From the NCBI GenBank assembly GCA_009692665.1, contig SHYT01000007.1, positions 1 to 32,053 of the forward strand: a DNA stretch of 32,053 bases. The letters are read 5' to 3'. Within the stretch, counting starts at the first letter, position 1. Each line of letters begins with the position of its first letter. A program made the translations under genes and the position numbers. Under the pieces are notes generated by a model. The model had not been told where the DNA came from, did not search any database, and was given only the letters and a program-made list of their open reading frames with translations. This document shows positions 23,904-32,053 of the stretch, one piece after another. Origin of the DNA: Dehalococcoidia bacterium. GTDB taxonomy: Bacteria > Chloroflexota > Dehalococcoidia > Lucifugimonadales > SHYT01.

Positions 23904-26345
23904 GTGACCACACCGCTAGAGGGCATCACAGTCCTGGACTTGACCCGTGGCCTTGCCGGCGGCATCACGACCATGGTTCTGGGCGACTTCGGCGCCGAGG
24001 TTATTAAGGTGGAACCTCCGGCCGGTGACCCATTCCGCGCTGTTCCTGCTTCTCTTCTGTGGGACCGTGGCAAGAAGAGTGTGGTGCTTGACCTCCATGC
24101 GGCAGATGGGCCCGCGCAGTTGCGGCGCCTGGCTACAACTGCGGACGTGCTGGTGGAAAGCCTCAGGCCGGGAGTCTTGGACCATTTGGGCTTGAGCTAT
24201 GACGCCCTTCGCGAAGCCAACCCTCGTCTGGTGTACTGCTCCTTGACAGGCTTTGGGCCCAAAGGTCCCTACGCGCGGTACAAGGGGTACGAAGGTGCGG
24301 TCATGGCCAAGGCCGGACGCTTCACGGCGTTCGCGGGCCAAAAGCAAAGGCCTGGGCCTATCTTCGGGGTAGTCAACGTCGCTAGCCACGGCGCAAGTAT
24401 GGCGGCTATTCGCGGCGTTGTGGCTGCCTTGTTGGTTCGTGACCGCACCGGCCGTGGGCAGCATGTGCGGACCAGCCTACTGCAAGGGCTCACTACTTAC
24501 GACCTTGGGAACTGGATTCAGTGGCAACTTTTGATCAAGGACCCGGAGCGTTTCCCTGCCGACCCTGGCGGAAATGCCCGTCGTGGGCCCGCCACCGGCA
24601 TTGTTGCGGGCCGGACCAAAGACGGCCGGTGGATTCAAATGGCGAATCTCTTGCCGCACCTTCTAAAGGAGGCCTTGCGCAGCATGGGTCTAAGTTACGT
24701 GCTGGAGGACCCCAGGTTTAAGACGGCTCCTGCGCTGACCGACGAGAACCGGGAAGCATTGCGGATCATTATGATGAAAAAATTCCAGGAGCGGACGCTG
24801 GACGAGTGGATGGAGTACTTCATGAAGGAGGCCACTGATGTGGCCGCCGAGCCTTTCATGACTACTGAGGAGGGGATGAGCCACCCTCAGGTTCTCCATA
24901 ACGGCCACATCCAGCAGGTAATGGACCCCCGCGTTGGCCCCATGCGTCAGCTTGGTGTTCTGGCGCATCTGGGAGCGACTCCCGGCAGCGTCAAGGGGCC
25001 TGCACCTCTTGTAGGCCAGAATACGGCGGAGGTTATGGCGCGTGTCCCAGCAGGTACAACAGCAGCACGGGATGTCTCTCTAAGAAAACCCCTGCCCAAG
25101 CACCCACTGGAAGGCGTTGTGGTCCTTGACCTGGGGCAAGTCATCGCTGGGCCGCAAGGTGCCTCTCTCTTGGCAGAGATGGGAGCGCGTGTCATCCACC
25201 TGGAGCAACATCAGGGTGACTATATGCGCGGAATCCAGCAAGGTGCCGGCGCCATGCGGACGCTGGCTGGAACAGAGGGCGTCTCCATAGACTTGAAGAC
25301 ACCAGAGGGCGAACGCATTCTCCAGCAACTAGTGGAAAAGTCTGACGTTCTGATCCACAACATGCGTCCGGGCGCGCCGGAGCGGCTTGGCATTGGCTAC
25401 GAACAGCTCCGTCTCCGCTGCCCCAAACTCGTGTATCTGTACGTGGCTGGCTATGGCTCCACCGGGCCGTCCTCCCATCGGACGGCCATGCACCCCATTC
25501 CCGGCGCAGTTATGGGAGGCGCACTGGCCCAGTTTGGCAGGCCGGGCCTGCCCTCGCCGGGGCAGCCTCTTTCCTGGGAGGAGACTTGGGAGGTGGCCCG
25601 TCAATTGGGAAAGGCAAACGAGTCCAACCCGGACTTCACCACCGCCATGTCGGTCGCCACCTCTGCGGTCCTGGCCCTCTACGCCCGGCAGCGATTTGGC
25701 ACGGGCCAGTACGTTGAAGTGACCATGCTGCAGGCAAACGCCTACGCCAATGCGATTGACTGCTTCTCCTATCAAGGAAAGCCACCTCGCTCGCTGCTGG
25801 ATCCCGCAGGGTACGGGCTGCACGCACTCTACCGCCTGTACCCAGCTCAGGACGGATGGGTCTTTCTGGCCTGCCCCTTTGAGGAGGAATGGCGTGCCTT
25901 GTGCACCGCCCTCGGCAAGCGGCACCTCCTGGACGATCCGCGATTCGCCACCGGCCAGGCCCGCAAAGTCCATGACGATGCACTGGCGGCTGAGCTGGCA
26001 GCGCTCTTCCTGACCCGCGCCGCAGGCGCATGGGAGGAAGCGCTGACAGCAGCGGACGTTTGCTGCGTTCAGGTGGAGGAACGAGGGCCGTACCACTTCT
26101 TCAACGACGACCCCCATGTGCAGGAGAACGGCTTCACCACTGAGGTGGAGACACCGCGCTTTGGCCGTTTCTGGCGTTACAGCCCCTTGCTGGATTTCTC
26201 TCTCACGCCTGGCATCGCAGGCCCTGGCCCCGCGCGTGGGCAGCATACCCGGAGCATCCTTAAGGAATTGGGGTATAGTGAAGCCGACATAGTGGACTTG
26301 CGGACGCGGAAAGTGGTGGACTGGGAGGAGCTAAAACCAAGATAG
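23904..26345 (+). CDS. Double-domain CoA-transferase family III (CaiB/BaiF) protein
   Basis: I start at GTG 23904 (GAGGAGGA upstream; VTTPLEGITVLDLTRG is the family start), giving 813 residues, twice the normal 400. Domain one (1-395) and domain two (400-800) are both complete: each begins PLEG(I/V).VLDL, has GAEVI(K)VE / GARVIHLE, DVL(V/I)...RPG, LVY..., G.GP and (G)RGQHV.TSLLQG / GTGQYVEVTMLQAN. In formyl-CoA transferase the catalytic Asp (Asp169) lies in the VSMQD segment; here both domains carry Gln at that point (Gln194 and Gln610). Family III enzymes move CoA between carboxylic acids; the fused, Asp-lacking form may use one half as scaffold or use other residues. It is followed after 40 bases by an SDR gene, so a catabolic acyl-CoA route is likely. 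Confidence 0.9.
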   Translation: MTTPLEGITVLDLTRGLAGGITTMVLGDFGAEVIKVEPPAGDPFRAVPASLLWDRGKKSVVLDLHAADGPAQLRRLATTADVLVESLRPGVLDHLGLSYDALREANPRLVYCSLTGFGPKGPYARYKGYEGAVMAKAGRFTAFAGQKQRPGPIFGVVNVASHGASMAAIRGVVAALLVRDRTGRGQHVRTSLLQGLTTYDLGNWIQWQLLIKDPERFPADPGGNARRGPATGIVAGRTKDGRWIQMANLLPHLLKEALRSMGLSYVLEDPRFKTAPALTDENREALRIIMMKKFQERTLDEWMEYFMKEATDVAAEPFMTTEEGMSHPQVLHNGHIQQVMDPRVGPMRQLGVLAHLGATPGSVKGPAPLVGQNTAEVMARVPAGTTAARDVSLRKPLPKHPLEGVVVLDLGQVIAGPQGASLLAEMGARVIHLEQHQGDYMRGIQQGAGAMRTLAGTEGVSIDLKTPEGERILQQLVEKSDVLIHNMRPGAPERLGIGYEQLRLRCPKLVYLYVAGYGSTGPSSHRTAMHPIPGAVMGGALAQFGRPGLPSPGQPLSWEETWEVARQLGKANESNPDFTTAMSVATSAVLALYARQRFGTGQYVEVTMLQANAYANAIDCFSYQGKPPRSLLDPAGYGLHALYRLYPAQDGWVFLACPFEEEWRALCTALGKRHLLDDPRFATGQARKVHDDALAAELAALFLTRAAGAWEEALTAADVCCVQVEERGPYHFFNDDPHVQENGFTTEVETPRFGRFWRYSPLLDFSLTPGIAGPGPARGQHTRSILKELGYSEADIVDLRTRKVVDWEELKPR

Positions 26346-26385
26346 TACCTGCTCGATGGGATACTTTTGGTTATAAAGGCGATGG

Positions 26386-27162
26386 ATGAAGGAGGGGACT
26401 ATACAGAGCCTGAAGGGGAAGGTAGTAGTGGTCACCGGAGCCAGCCGTGGGATTGGGCGAGCGACGGCCCTCTATTTCGCCAAGGAGGGCGCAAAGGTCG
26501 TTGGGGCCGCCAGGAGCACTGATCAGCTGGAGACCCTAGTCCAGGAAATCTGCAAGAATGGCGGTGAGGCCACGTGGGTGGGCATAGATATCACGAAGCC
26601 GGAGGATTCCCAGCGGATGGTCAAAGAAGCACTGGACCGGTACGGAGCGATTGACGTACTGGTGAACAACGCGGGCGTGGGTTGGGTGGCGCCTGTCACC
26701 GAGCATCCATTGGAGCAGTGGCACCGGGTCATAGACACAGACCTTAATGGCGTCTTTTACGCCATTAAGGCGGTGCTACCCTCCATGATTGAACGCAAAG
26801 CGGGACACATCATCAACATTTCCAGTGTAAACGGGAAGCGCGCCGGAGCTAACTGGGGGGCGTACGTTCCAACGAAGTTCGCCCTAACCGGCCTCGGCGA
26901 TATGGTGCAGCTAGAAGTAAAGGAGCAGCGCATCAAAGTCACGACTGTGTACGTAGGCGGAGTGGCTACCGGCTTTCGAGACTCTTTTGACCGGCGGTAC
27001 GTTCGGGCTCCCCAGCCGCCCCAGCCGGGCGCCCCACCGCCTGACCCAAGGCTGACGGTGGACGACGTTGCCGAGTGCATTGTGTCGTGCGCACAGATGG
27101 GGCTTTCGCCGACTTCGGTCCTTACCGAGGTCACGCTTAACTCGTGGGGTCTCATTCGCTGA
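26386..27162 (+). CDS. Short-chain dehydrogenase/reductase
   Basis: A 258-residue classical SDR: TGASRGIG (17-24) binds NAD(P), NNAG (94-97) is central, and the catalytic set is Ser146/147 in NISSVNG with Tyr160 and Lys164 in YVPTK. Arg43 in AARST after strand two suggests NADP preference (inferred). It is FabG/glucose-dehydrogenase like; the substrate is unknown, perhaps a hydroxyacyl-CoA in view of the CoA-transferase 40 bases upstream. The C-terminal 30 residues contain a Pro-rich loop (APQPPQPGAPPPDP) not common in the family. ATG 26386 has a mediocre ribosome site; a perfect AAGGAGG lies inside the frame just downstream, before an ATA codon, so the start may once have been at residue 5-6. 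Confidence 0.9.
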   Translation: MKEGTIQSLKGKVVVVTGASRGIGRATALYFAKEGAKVVGAARSTDQLETLVQEICKNGGEATWVGIDITKPEDSQRMVKEALDRYGAIDVLVNNAGVGWVAPVTEHPLEQWHRVIDTDLNGVFYAIKAVLPSMIERKAGHIINISSVNGKRAGANWGAYVPTKFALTGLGDMVQLEVKEQRIKVTTVYVGGVATGFRDSFDRRYVRAPQPPQPGAPPPDPRLTVDDVAECIVSCAQMGLSPTSVLTEVTLNSWGLIR

Positions 27163-27591
27163 GAAGCCTGATCGGCGCCATACGTTGGCTATCTGCCATG
27201 ACGGCGCTCTAGACAATGGGCTGCTGTTCGGCTGGCTTCGGCTTGGTGTGTGCAACGCGCACCAAGCCGAAGCCAGCCGAACAGCAGTAGTGACGATGAT
27301 GACGATGGACCCAACAGTTGGCTTTTAATAGACCTCTCCCTTATTGCAAAGCAGATGATATTGCAGTGTGCGCTAGCAATACCGTCTTGCGTCAGAACGT
27401 CATTGCTATTGTGCGGACATAAGCGCATACTGACCTTGGTTCTCATCCCCAGAATGCCTCAGCAGCCCCAATAATCATGGCTCTTTAGGTAGGAAATACG
27501 CAGCCGCCTGTAAGCGGTCCTTCTCTTGGAGTAATACTCCCCGCCAAGCGCATTCTCCAGGCATGTCTCCGGAGAACGCAGAAAGTGCAGT
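27163..27591. other. Intergenic region with large hairpin, no gene seen
   Basis: 429 bases between the SDR and the sigma-factor gene. It contains the large hairpin at 27221-27287 and a GATGATGACGATG stretch after it. Open frames across the hairpin in both directions read nearly the same residues because of the symmetry and are not genes. Confidence 0.6.
27221..27287. repeat. 28-bp perfect inverted repeat with short loop
   Basis: The arms 27221-27248 and 27260-27287 are perfect reverse complements over 28 bases. The 11-base centre (TGTGCAACGCG) can add four more pairs as RNA (two G-U), leaving a three-base loop. It lies 58 bases after the SDR stop. No T-run follows, so it is a poor rho-independent terminator, though it would strongly stabilise or block a transcript. 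Confidence 0.85.
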
Positions 27592-29151
<1,560 letters not shown>

Positions 29152-29226
29152 GGTGAGGCCACAGCCCACACGAAAATCAGCCCCGCACTAAAAATCAGCG
29201 TTGAAAGCAATGAGGCAAAAGAAGAC

Positions 29227-29376
29227 ATGAACAAGTACCAAGCACTTAGTGGCATTTTGGCAAAAGTGCGGGGCCGCAAGATGCGCAGACAGGCCCGCCA
29301 CGGTACGTCGGTCAAGGAACTTGCAACCCGGTTTGACACCCAGTCCACCCAGATAAAGACGGCTTTGCACGGCTAA
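29227..29376 (+). CDS. 49-aa basic protein, possible helix-turn-helix
   Basis: An ATG at 29227 with GAAGA closely upstream opens 49 codons: MNKYQALSGILAKVRGRKMR, then a segment (TSVKELATRFDTQSTQIKTA) that looks like a helix-turn-helix recognition pair. It is rich in Arg and Lys. It starts 75 bases after the sigma-factor stop in the same direction, so it may be co-transcribed. No family recognised. The ribosome binding site is modest and the call rests mainly on the helix-turn-helix pattern. Confidence 0.4.
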   Translation: MNKYQALSGILAKVRGRKMRRQARHGTSVKELATRFDTQSTQIKTALHG

Positions 29377-29614
29377 CGAGCCCGGCCTTCCAAGCAGACC
29401 CAACTGCCCTTAACCAGGTCGCTTAACGGAGTGACTCCCGTGCGAGTCCCTCTTCCATCCGACTCACACTATGCAACCTCATCAGAACATAACTCGGCCA
29501 CCCTGACGCGTGCGCCCCAAACACGTTGTATCTACATGTCTTGACAATCACAAGCCATACCTTCACCTTGGATAACATGCAGAGCACACGTATCATGAGC
29601 AAGCGGGGGCAGCA

Positions 29615-30302
29615 GTGTCAGAGGCAGTAGAGACGCAAACAGCCGGCGTCCAGCCCGCAAGCGGCCAAAACGCCCTGCTGGGCCTCCTGCGCCGCGCCGT
29701 CTCCTCCGGTGCTTCTGACCTGCACCTGAGTTGGCTCCAAGCCGTTCCTGCGCCTGCACGGTGAGCTCCAGCCCATCAATGAGATGCCTGTCATCACGCT
29801 GGAGCAAATGCGCGAGTTCTTGCAGACGATCACCACACCCTATGGCCTCAAGACCTTATGAGGAGAAGCACGACCTGGACTGCGCGTACAGCATTGACGG
29901 AGTCTCCCGCTTCCGTGTCAACATCGCCATGCAGCGCACCAGCCCCGCGCTGGCTTGGTGCTCGTCACGGGCGCCACCGGCTCCGGCAAGACCACCACCT
30001 TGGCCTCGCTCATTGACTACGTGAACCAGCAAATACCCAAGCGTATCGTCACCATTGAAGACCCTATCGAGTTTGTGCATGGCGACAGAAAGGCGCATAT
30101 CATCCAGCGTGAAGTTGGCGAGGACACCGCCACATTTGCGGAAGGATTGCGCCGCGCACTGCGCCAGGACCCCAACATCATCCTTGTCCTCTACCTGGCC
30201 CCCAGCACACGCGCGACCTGGCTGGCGAGTGGTTGGATAATTAGGAAGGCCTTGGGATCCCTGATTGCTTATCGTCTCGGATTACTCAACGCGACCCGGT
30301 AA
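29615..30302 (+). pseudogene. pilT: PilT-type twitching ATPase, shattered by frameshifts and deletions
   Basis: Pieces of a PilT retraction ATPase occur in order in different frames. From GTG 29615: NALLGLLRRAVSSGASDLHL, the PilT N-terminus. Near 29728-29736 the frame shifts and continues GSKPFLRLHGELQPINEMPV to TGA 29859. Near 29850-29858 it shifts again to YEEKHDLDCAYSIDGVSRFR. Then the sequence jumps, near 29950-29956, straight to LVLVTGATGSGKTTTLASLI (Walker A) and TIEDPIEFVH (Asp box), skipping about 60 residues. After LRQDPNIILV the expected GEMRD Walker B and everything beyond is missing. PilT powers type IV pilus retraction; this copy cannot work. No other pilus gene is in the window. 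Confidence 0.8.
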
Positions 30303-30383
30303 GAATATGAGCGCTGCCATTCCCTCTGGCCGCATTGTCCGCTAGAATGGCGTGACTTCGCACAACCAAGAGGGGAGACCCAT

Positions 30384-31559
30384 ATGCGCCTTGCCAAGCG
30401 AGTCCAGCAGTTGCCCCCCTATCTCTTCGCGGAAATCTCCCGCAAAATCGCCGAGAAGCGCGCCAAGGGCGAGGAGGTCATCTCTTTCGGCATCGGCGAC
30501 CCGGACGTGCCCACGCCGCCGCACGTCATCGAGCGGCTCCGCGCCGCCGCGCTCAAGCCCGCCAACCACCGCTACCCGGAGACCGAAGGCCTGCCCGAAT
30601 TCCGCAAGTCCGCGGCCAACTGGTTTAAAAAACGGTTCAACGTCCAGCTTGACCCGGAGAAGGAAATCTGCTCGCTCATCGGCGCCAAAGAAGGAGTCGG
30701 CCACGCCGCGCTCTGCTTCATTGACCCCGGTGACATCGCCCTCGTGCCGGACCCCGGCTACCCCGTCTACAGCATCGGCACCATGTTCGCAGGCGGCACG
30801 CCGTACTACCTGCCGCTCAAAGAAGAGAACGGCTTCCTCCTTGACCTTGACGCTATCCCCGAGGACGTTGCGCGCAAGGCCAAAGTGCTCTGGCTCAACT
30901 ATCCAAACAACCCCACCGGCGCCGTCGCCACGCTCGACTATCTGGCGAAGGCCGTCGCCTGGGGCAAGCGCTACGATGTGCCAGTGCTCCACGATGCCGC
31001 GTACTCGGAAATCGCCTACGACGGCTACAAGTCGCCCAGCATCATGCAAGTGCCTGGCGCAAAAGACATTGCCATGGAGTTCCACTCGCTGTCCAAGACG
31101 TACAACATGACCGGCTGGCGCTTGGGCTTCGCCTGTGGCAACCGCGATATGGTCAACGCCCTCTACCGCGTCAAGACCAACCTGGATTCCGGCGTCCCGC
31201 AGGCTGTGCAAGAGATGGGCATCGAAGCACTCAACGGCTCCCAACAGTCCATCGCCGACACCATCGCCATCTACAAGCGCCGCCGAGACAAACTCATCCC
31301 GGAATTGCAGCACCTGGGTCTGCGCGTCACCCCGCCCCGCGCCAGCCTCTACGTCTGGGCGCGCGTACCGGAAGGCTACACCTCCGCCGGTTTCGCCACC
31401 ACGCTCTTGGACGAGAAGGCCATCGTTGCCACACCCGGCACTGGCTTCGGCCCCGCTGGCGAAGGCTTCGTCCGCTTCTCCCTCACACTCTCTGACGAGA
31501 ACGTAGATAAGGCGCTGGCCCGTCTTAAAGGCTGGAAGATCCCGCCCGCCAAGAAGTAA
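30384..31559 (+). CDS. dapL: LL-diaminopimelate aminotransferase
   Basis: A 391-residue fold-type I aminotransferase. It converts tetrahydrodipicolinate and glutamate to LL-diaminopimelate and 2-oxoglutarate, a one-step route to lysine and peptidoglycan precursors used by Chloroflexota, Chlamydiae, plants and others. Motifs: YLFAEISRKIAEKRAKGEEV near the N-terminus, ISFGIGDPDVPTPPHVI, RYPETEGLPEFR, LIGAKEG, NYPNNPTGA (172-180), Asp204 and Tyr207 contacting the pyridoxal ring, Lys238 in SLSKTYNMTGWRLGF as the Schiff-base lysine. DapL and related methionine/alanine aminotransferases are close, so the substrate assignment is strong but not absolute. GGGGAG 6 bases before ATG 30384 is a good ribosome site. 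Monocistronic, with a hairpin 77 bases downstream. Confidence 0.88.
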   Translation: MRLAKRVQQLPPYLFAEISRKIAEKRAKGEEVISFGIGDPDVPTPPHVIERLRAAALKPANHRYPETEGLPEFRKSAANWFKKRFNVQLDPEKEICSLIGAKEGVGHAALCFIDPGDIALVPDPGYPVYSIGTMFAGGTPYYLPLKEENGFLLDLDAIPEDVARKAKVLWLNYPNNPTGAVATLDYLAKAVAWGKRYDVPVLHDAAYSEIAYDGYKSPSIMQVPGAKDIAMEFHSLSKTYNMTGWRLGFACGNRDMVNALYRVKTNLDSGVPQAVQEMGIEALNGSQQSIADTIAIYKRRRDKLIPELQHLGLRVTPPRASLYVWARVPEGYTSAGFATTLLDEKAIVATPGTGFGPAGEGFVRFSLTLSDENVDKALARLKGWKIPPAKK

Positions 31560-31635
31560 CAGCGGAGACCACTACCCCCGTTCAAAAATAAGAGAAAGAG
31601 GCGAAGCATTCTCTCTTGGTAGCCTTGCACGAAAA

Positions 31636-31674
31636 GCCTCCCGCCAGCGGACACCGCGTCGCTGGGCTGGAGGC
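31636..31674 (+). terminator. Interrupted hairpin after dapL
   Basis: GCCTCC (31636-31641) pairs with GGAGGC (31669-31674), and inside it CCAGCG (31644-31649) pairs with CGCTGG (31660-31665). The 12-bp interrupted stem is followed by CCTTCCCCCC rather than a T-run. Its place 77 bases after dapL fits a terminator. Confidence 0.45.
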
Positions 31675-31773
31675 CCTTCCCCCCTTGAGGTCAGCGATCC
31701 TGAGTCGCAGACTCCGAGCCGTGCCGAGAAGCAGAGCCGAAGGCAGGGAACGATAAGACGTAAGGAGGCCAAG

Positions 31774-31905
31774 ATGCCCACCCCAACCAACGGTTCAGAA
31801 CGACACGACAGCAACAACTTCCAACCACAGCAGACAGCATCAACGCGTGTGCAGGTAACAATAGGCCGTCGGACACTACGCCAAAACATGTTGTCGCTTC
31901 GCTAG
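31774..31905 (+). CDS. Possible 43-aa peptide with strong ribosome binding site
   Basis: TAAGGAGG lies 6 bases before ATG 31774, the best ribosome site in this part of the window, and opens 43 codons starting MPTPTNGSERHDSNNFQPQQ, hydrophilic and Gln/Asn/Thr-rich, ending in a basic segment (GRRTLRQNML). No domain is recognisable. Its last 30 bases overlap the convergent zinc-knuckle gene, which has the better coding evidence, so this may be chance. Confidence 0.3.
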   Translation: MPTPTNGSERHDSNNFQPQQTASTRVQVTIGRRTLRQNMLSLR

Positions 31906-32053
31906 CACGTGGTCCATTGCTACCCAGTTGCGGCACAATGCGCAATCGATCGTCAGCAACGGCCCGTGCATGAGAGGTTTCCGTCGCAGCTCATCCCCAG
32001 CTCACCAAGCGGGCGGCCTCGCTCACACCCCTCGCACAGAGTAGAATTGAAGG
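31876..32053 (-). CDS. Small zinc-knuckle protein, N-terminus outside window
   Basis: The visible 58 codons read in from the right edge and end at TAG 31876. They hold two CxxC knuckles 29 residues apart (CEGC and CALC), separated by a charged segment (RGRPLGELGDELRRK) and followed by CRNWVAMDHVL. The pattern is that of a one-zinc knuckle with the distinctive C.NW.A.DH.L ending. A decayed copy appears to lie at 7433-7618. The start codon is beyond the window, so length and promoter are unknown. No function can be given beyond probable zinc binding. Confidence 0.65.

Noticed and set aside
25329-26246. 305-codon minus-strand frame
   Set aside because: Completely inside the second CoA-transferase domain on the other strand; no domain recognised.
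27189-27446. Similar peptides read from both strands across 27221-27287
   Set aside because: The resemblance is caused by the perfect inverted repeat itself, not by two related genes.
29401-29460. Possible tRNA-like segment (GTGCGAGTCCC looks like a T-loop)
   Set aside because: The flanking bases do not form T-stem, anticodon stem or acceptor stem; only a 5-bp GACTC/GAGTC hairpin remains.
30342-31313. 323-codon minus-strand frame opposite dapL
   Set aside because: Shadow of the strongly conserved dapL gene; low-complexity valine/aspartate/glycine pattern typical of antisense GC-rich frames.

Overview
The window looks like chromosomal DNA of an uncultured, GC-rich, non-spore-forming bacterium, most plausibly Chloroflexota (Dehalococcoidia/SAR202-like). 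The clues are an LL-diaminopimelate aminotransferase of the DapL type, a primary-type sigma factor with a long acidic N-terminus, a double-domain class III CoA-transferase, a Tat-exported DUF1800/DUF1501 pair, RsmJ, DUF502 and FIST proteins, and several tiny zinc-ribbon proteins. The assignment is by family content only; there is no rRNA gene here. I see no tRNA, CRISPR array or transposase.

Layout. 1-5.7 kb: a partial zinc-ribbon gene (-), a five-repeat DUF4382-type lipoprotein (+), a broken PAS-LuxR regulator followed by a broken universal stress gene (-), and a Cas4-like/DEDD nuclease fusion (+). 5.8-10 kb: a Gfo/Idh/MocA oxidoreductase, a non-coding stretch with repeated 12-mers and a decayed zinc-protein copy, a two-CxxC zinc ribbon, an enoyl-CoA hydratase, rsmJ, and a 33-residue zinc-ribbon/membrane peptide. 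10-17.3 kb: an M1 aminopeptidase, a twice-frameshifted lipoprotein gene, a minus-strand cluster (DUF502, a 46-aa membrane peptide, a 68-aa protein), and a translationally coupled FIST/YgjP-type metallopeptidase pair. 17.4-23.7 kb: a DksA/TraR pseudogene, an MFS transporter diverging from the DUF1800-DUF1501 operon, an ACT-domain gene with an orphan fragment behind it, and a TPR protein. 23.9-32 kb: a fused CaiB/BaiF CoA-transferase followed by an SDR, a 28-bp perfect hairpin, an rpoD-like sigma gene with a 49-codon gene behind it, a shattered pilT, dapL, and a second partial zinc-knuckle gene at the right edge.

Intact genes fit a heterotrophic lifestyle: CoA-ester chemistry (CoA-transferase, SDR, enoyl-CoA hydratase), peptide degradation, sugar-type oxidation, lysine/peptidoglycan precursor synthesis and exported proteins of unknown role. 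The strongest theme is gene decay. At least five genes (PAS-LuxR, usp, dksA-like, a lipoprotein and pilT) are broken by in-frame stops, frameshifts or deletions, while long neighbours are intact. Three of the stops can be explained as C-to-T changes in Gln or Arg codons. TAG and TGA both serve as ordinary stops elsewhere in the window, so I read these as pseudogenes (or, for the cleanest ones, possible assembly errors) rather than recoding. I did not find a convincing new multi-gene system. The best leads are the standalone Cas4-like/DEDD nuclease, the repeat-built lipoprotein, the double CoA-transferase with Gln at both expected catalytic positions, and the family of tiny zinc proteins.
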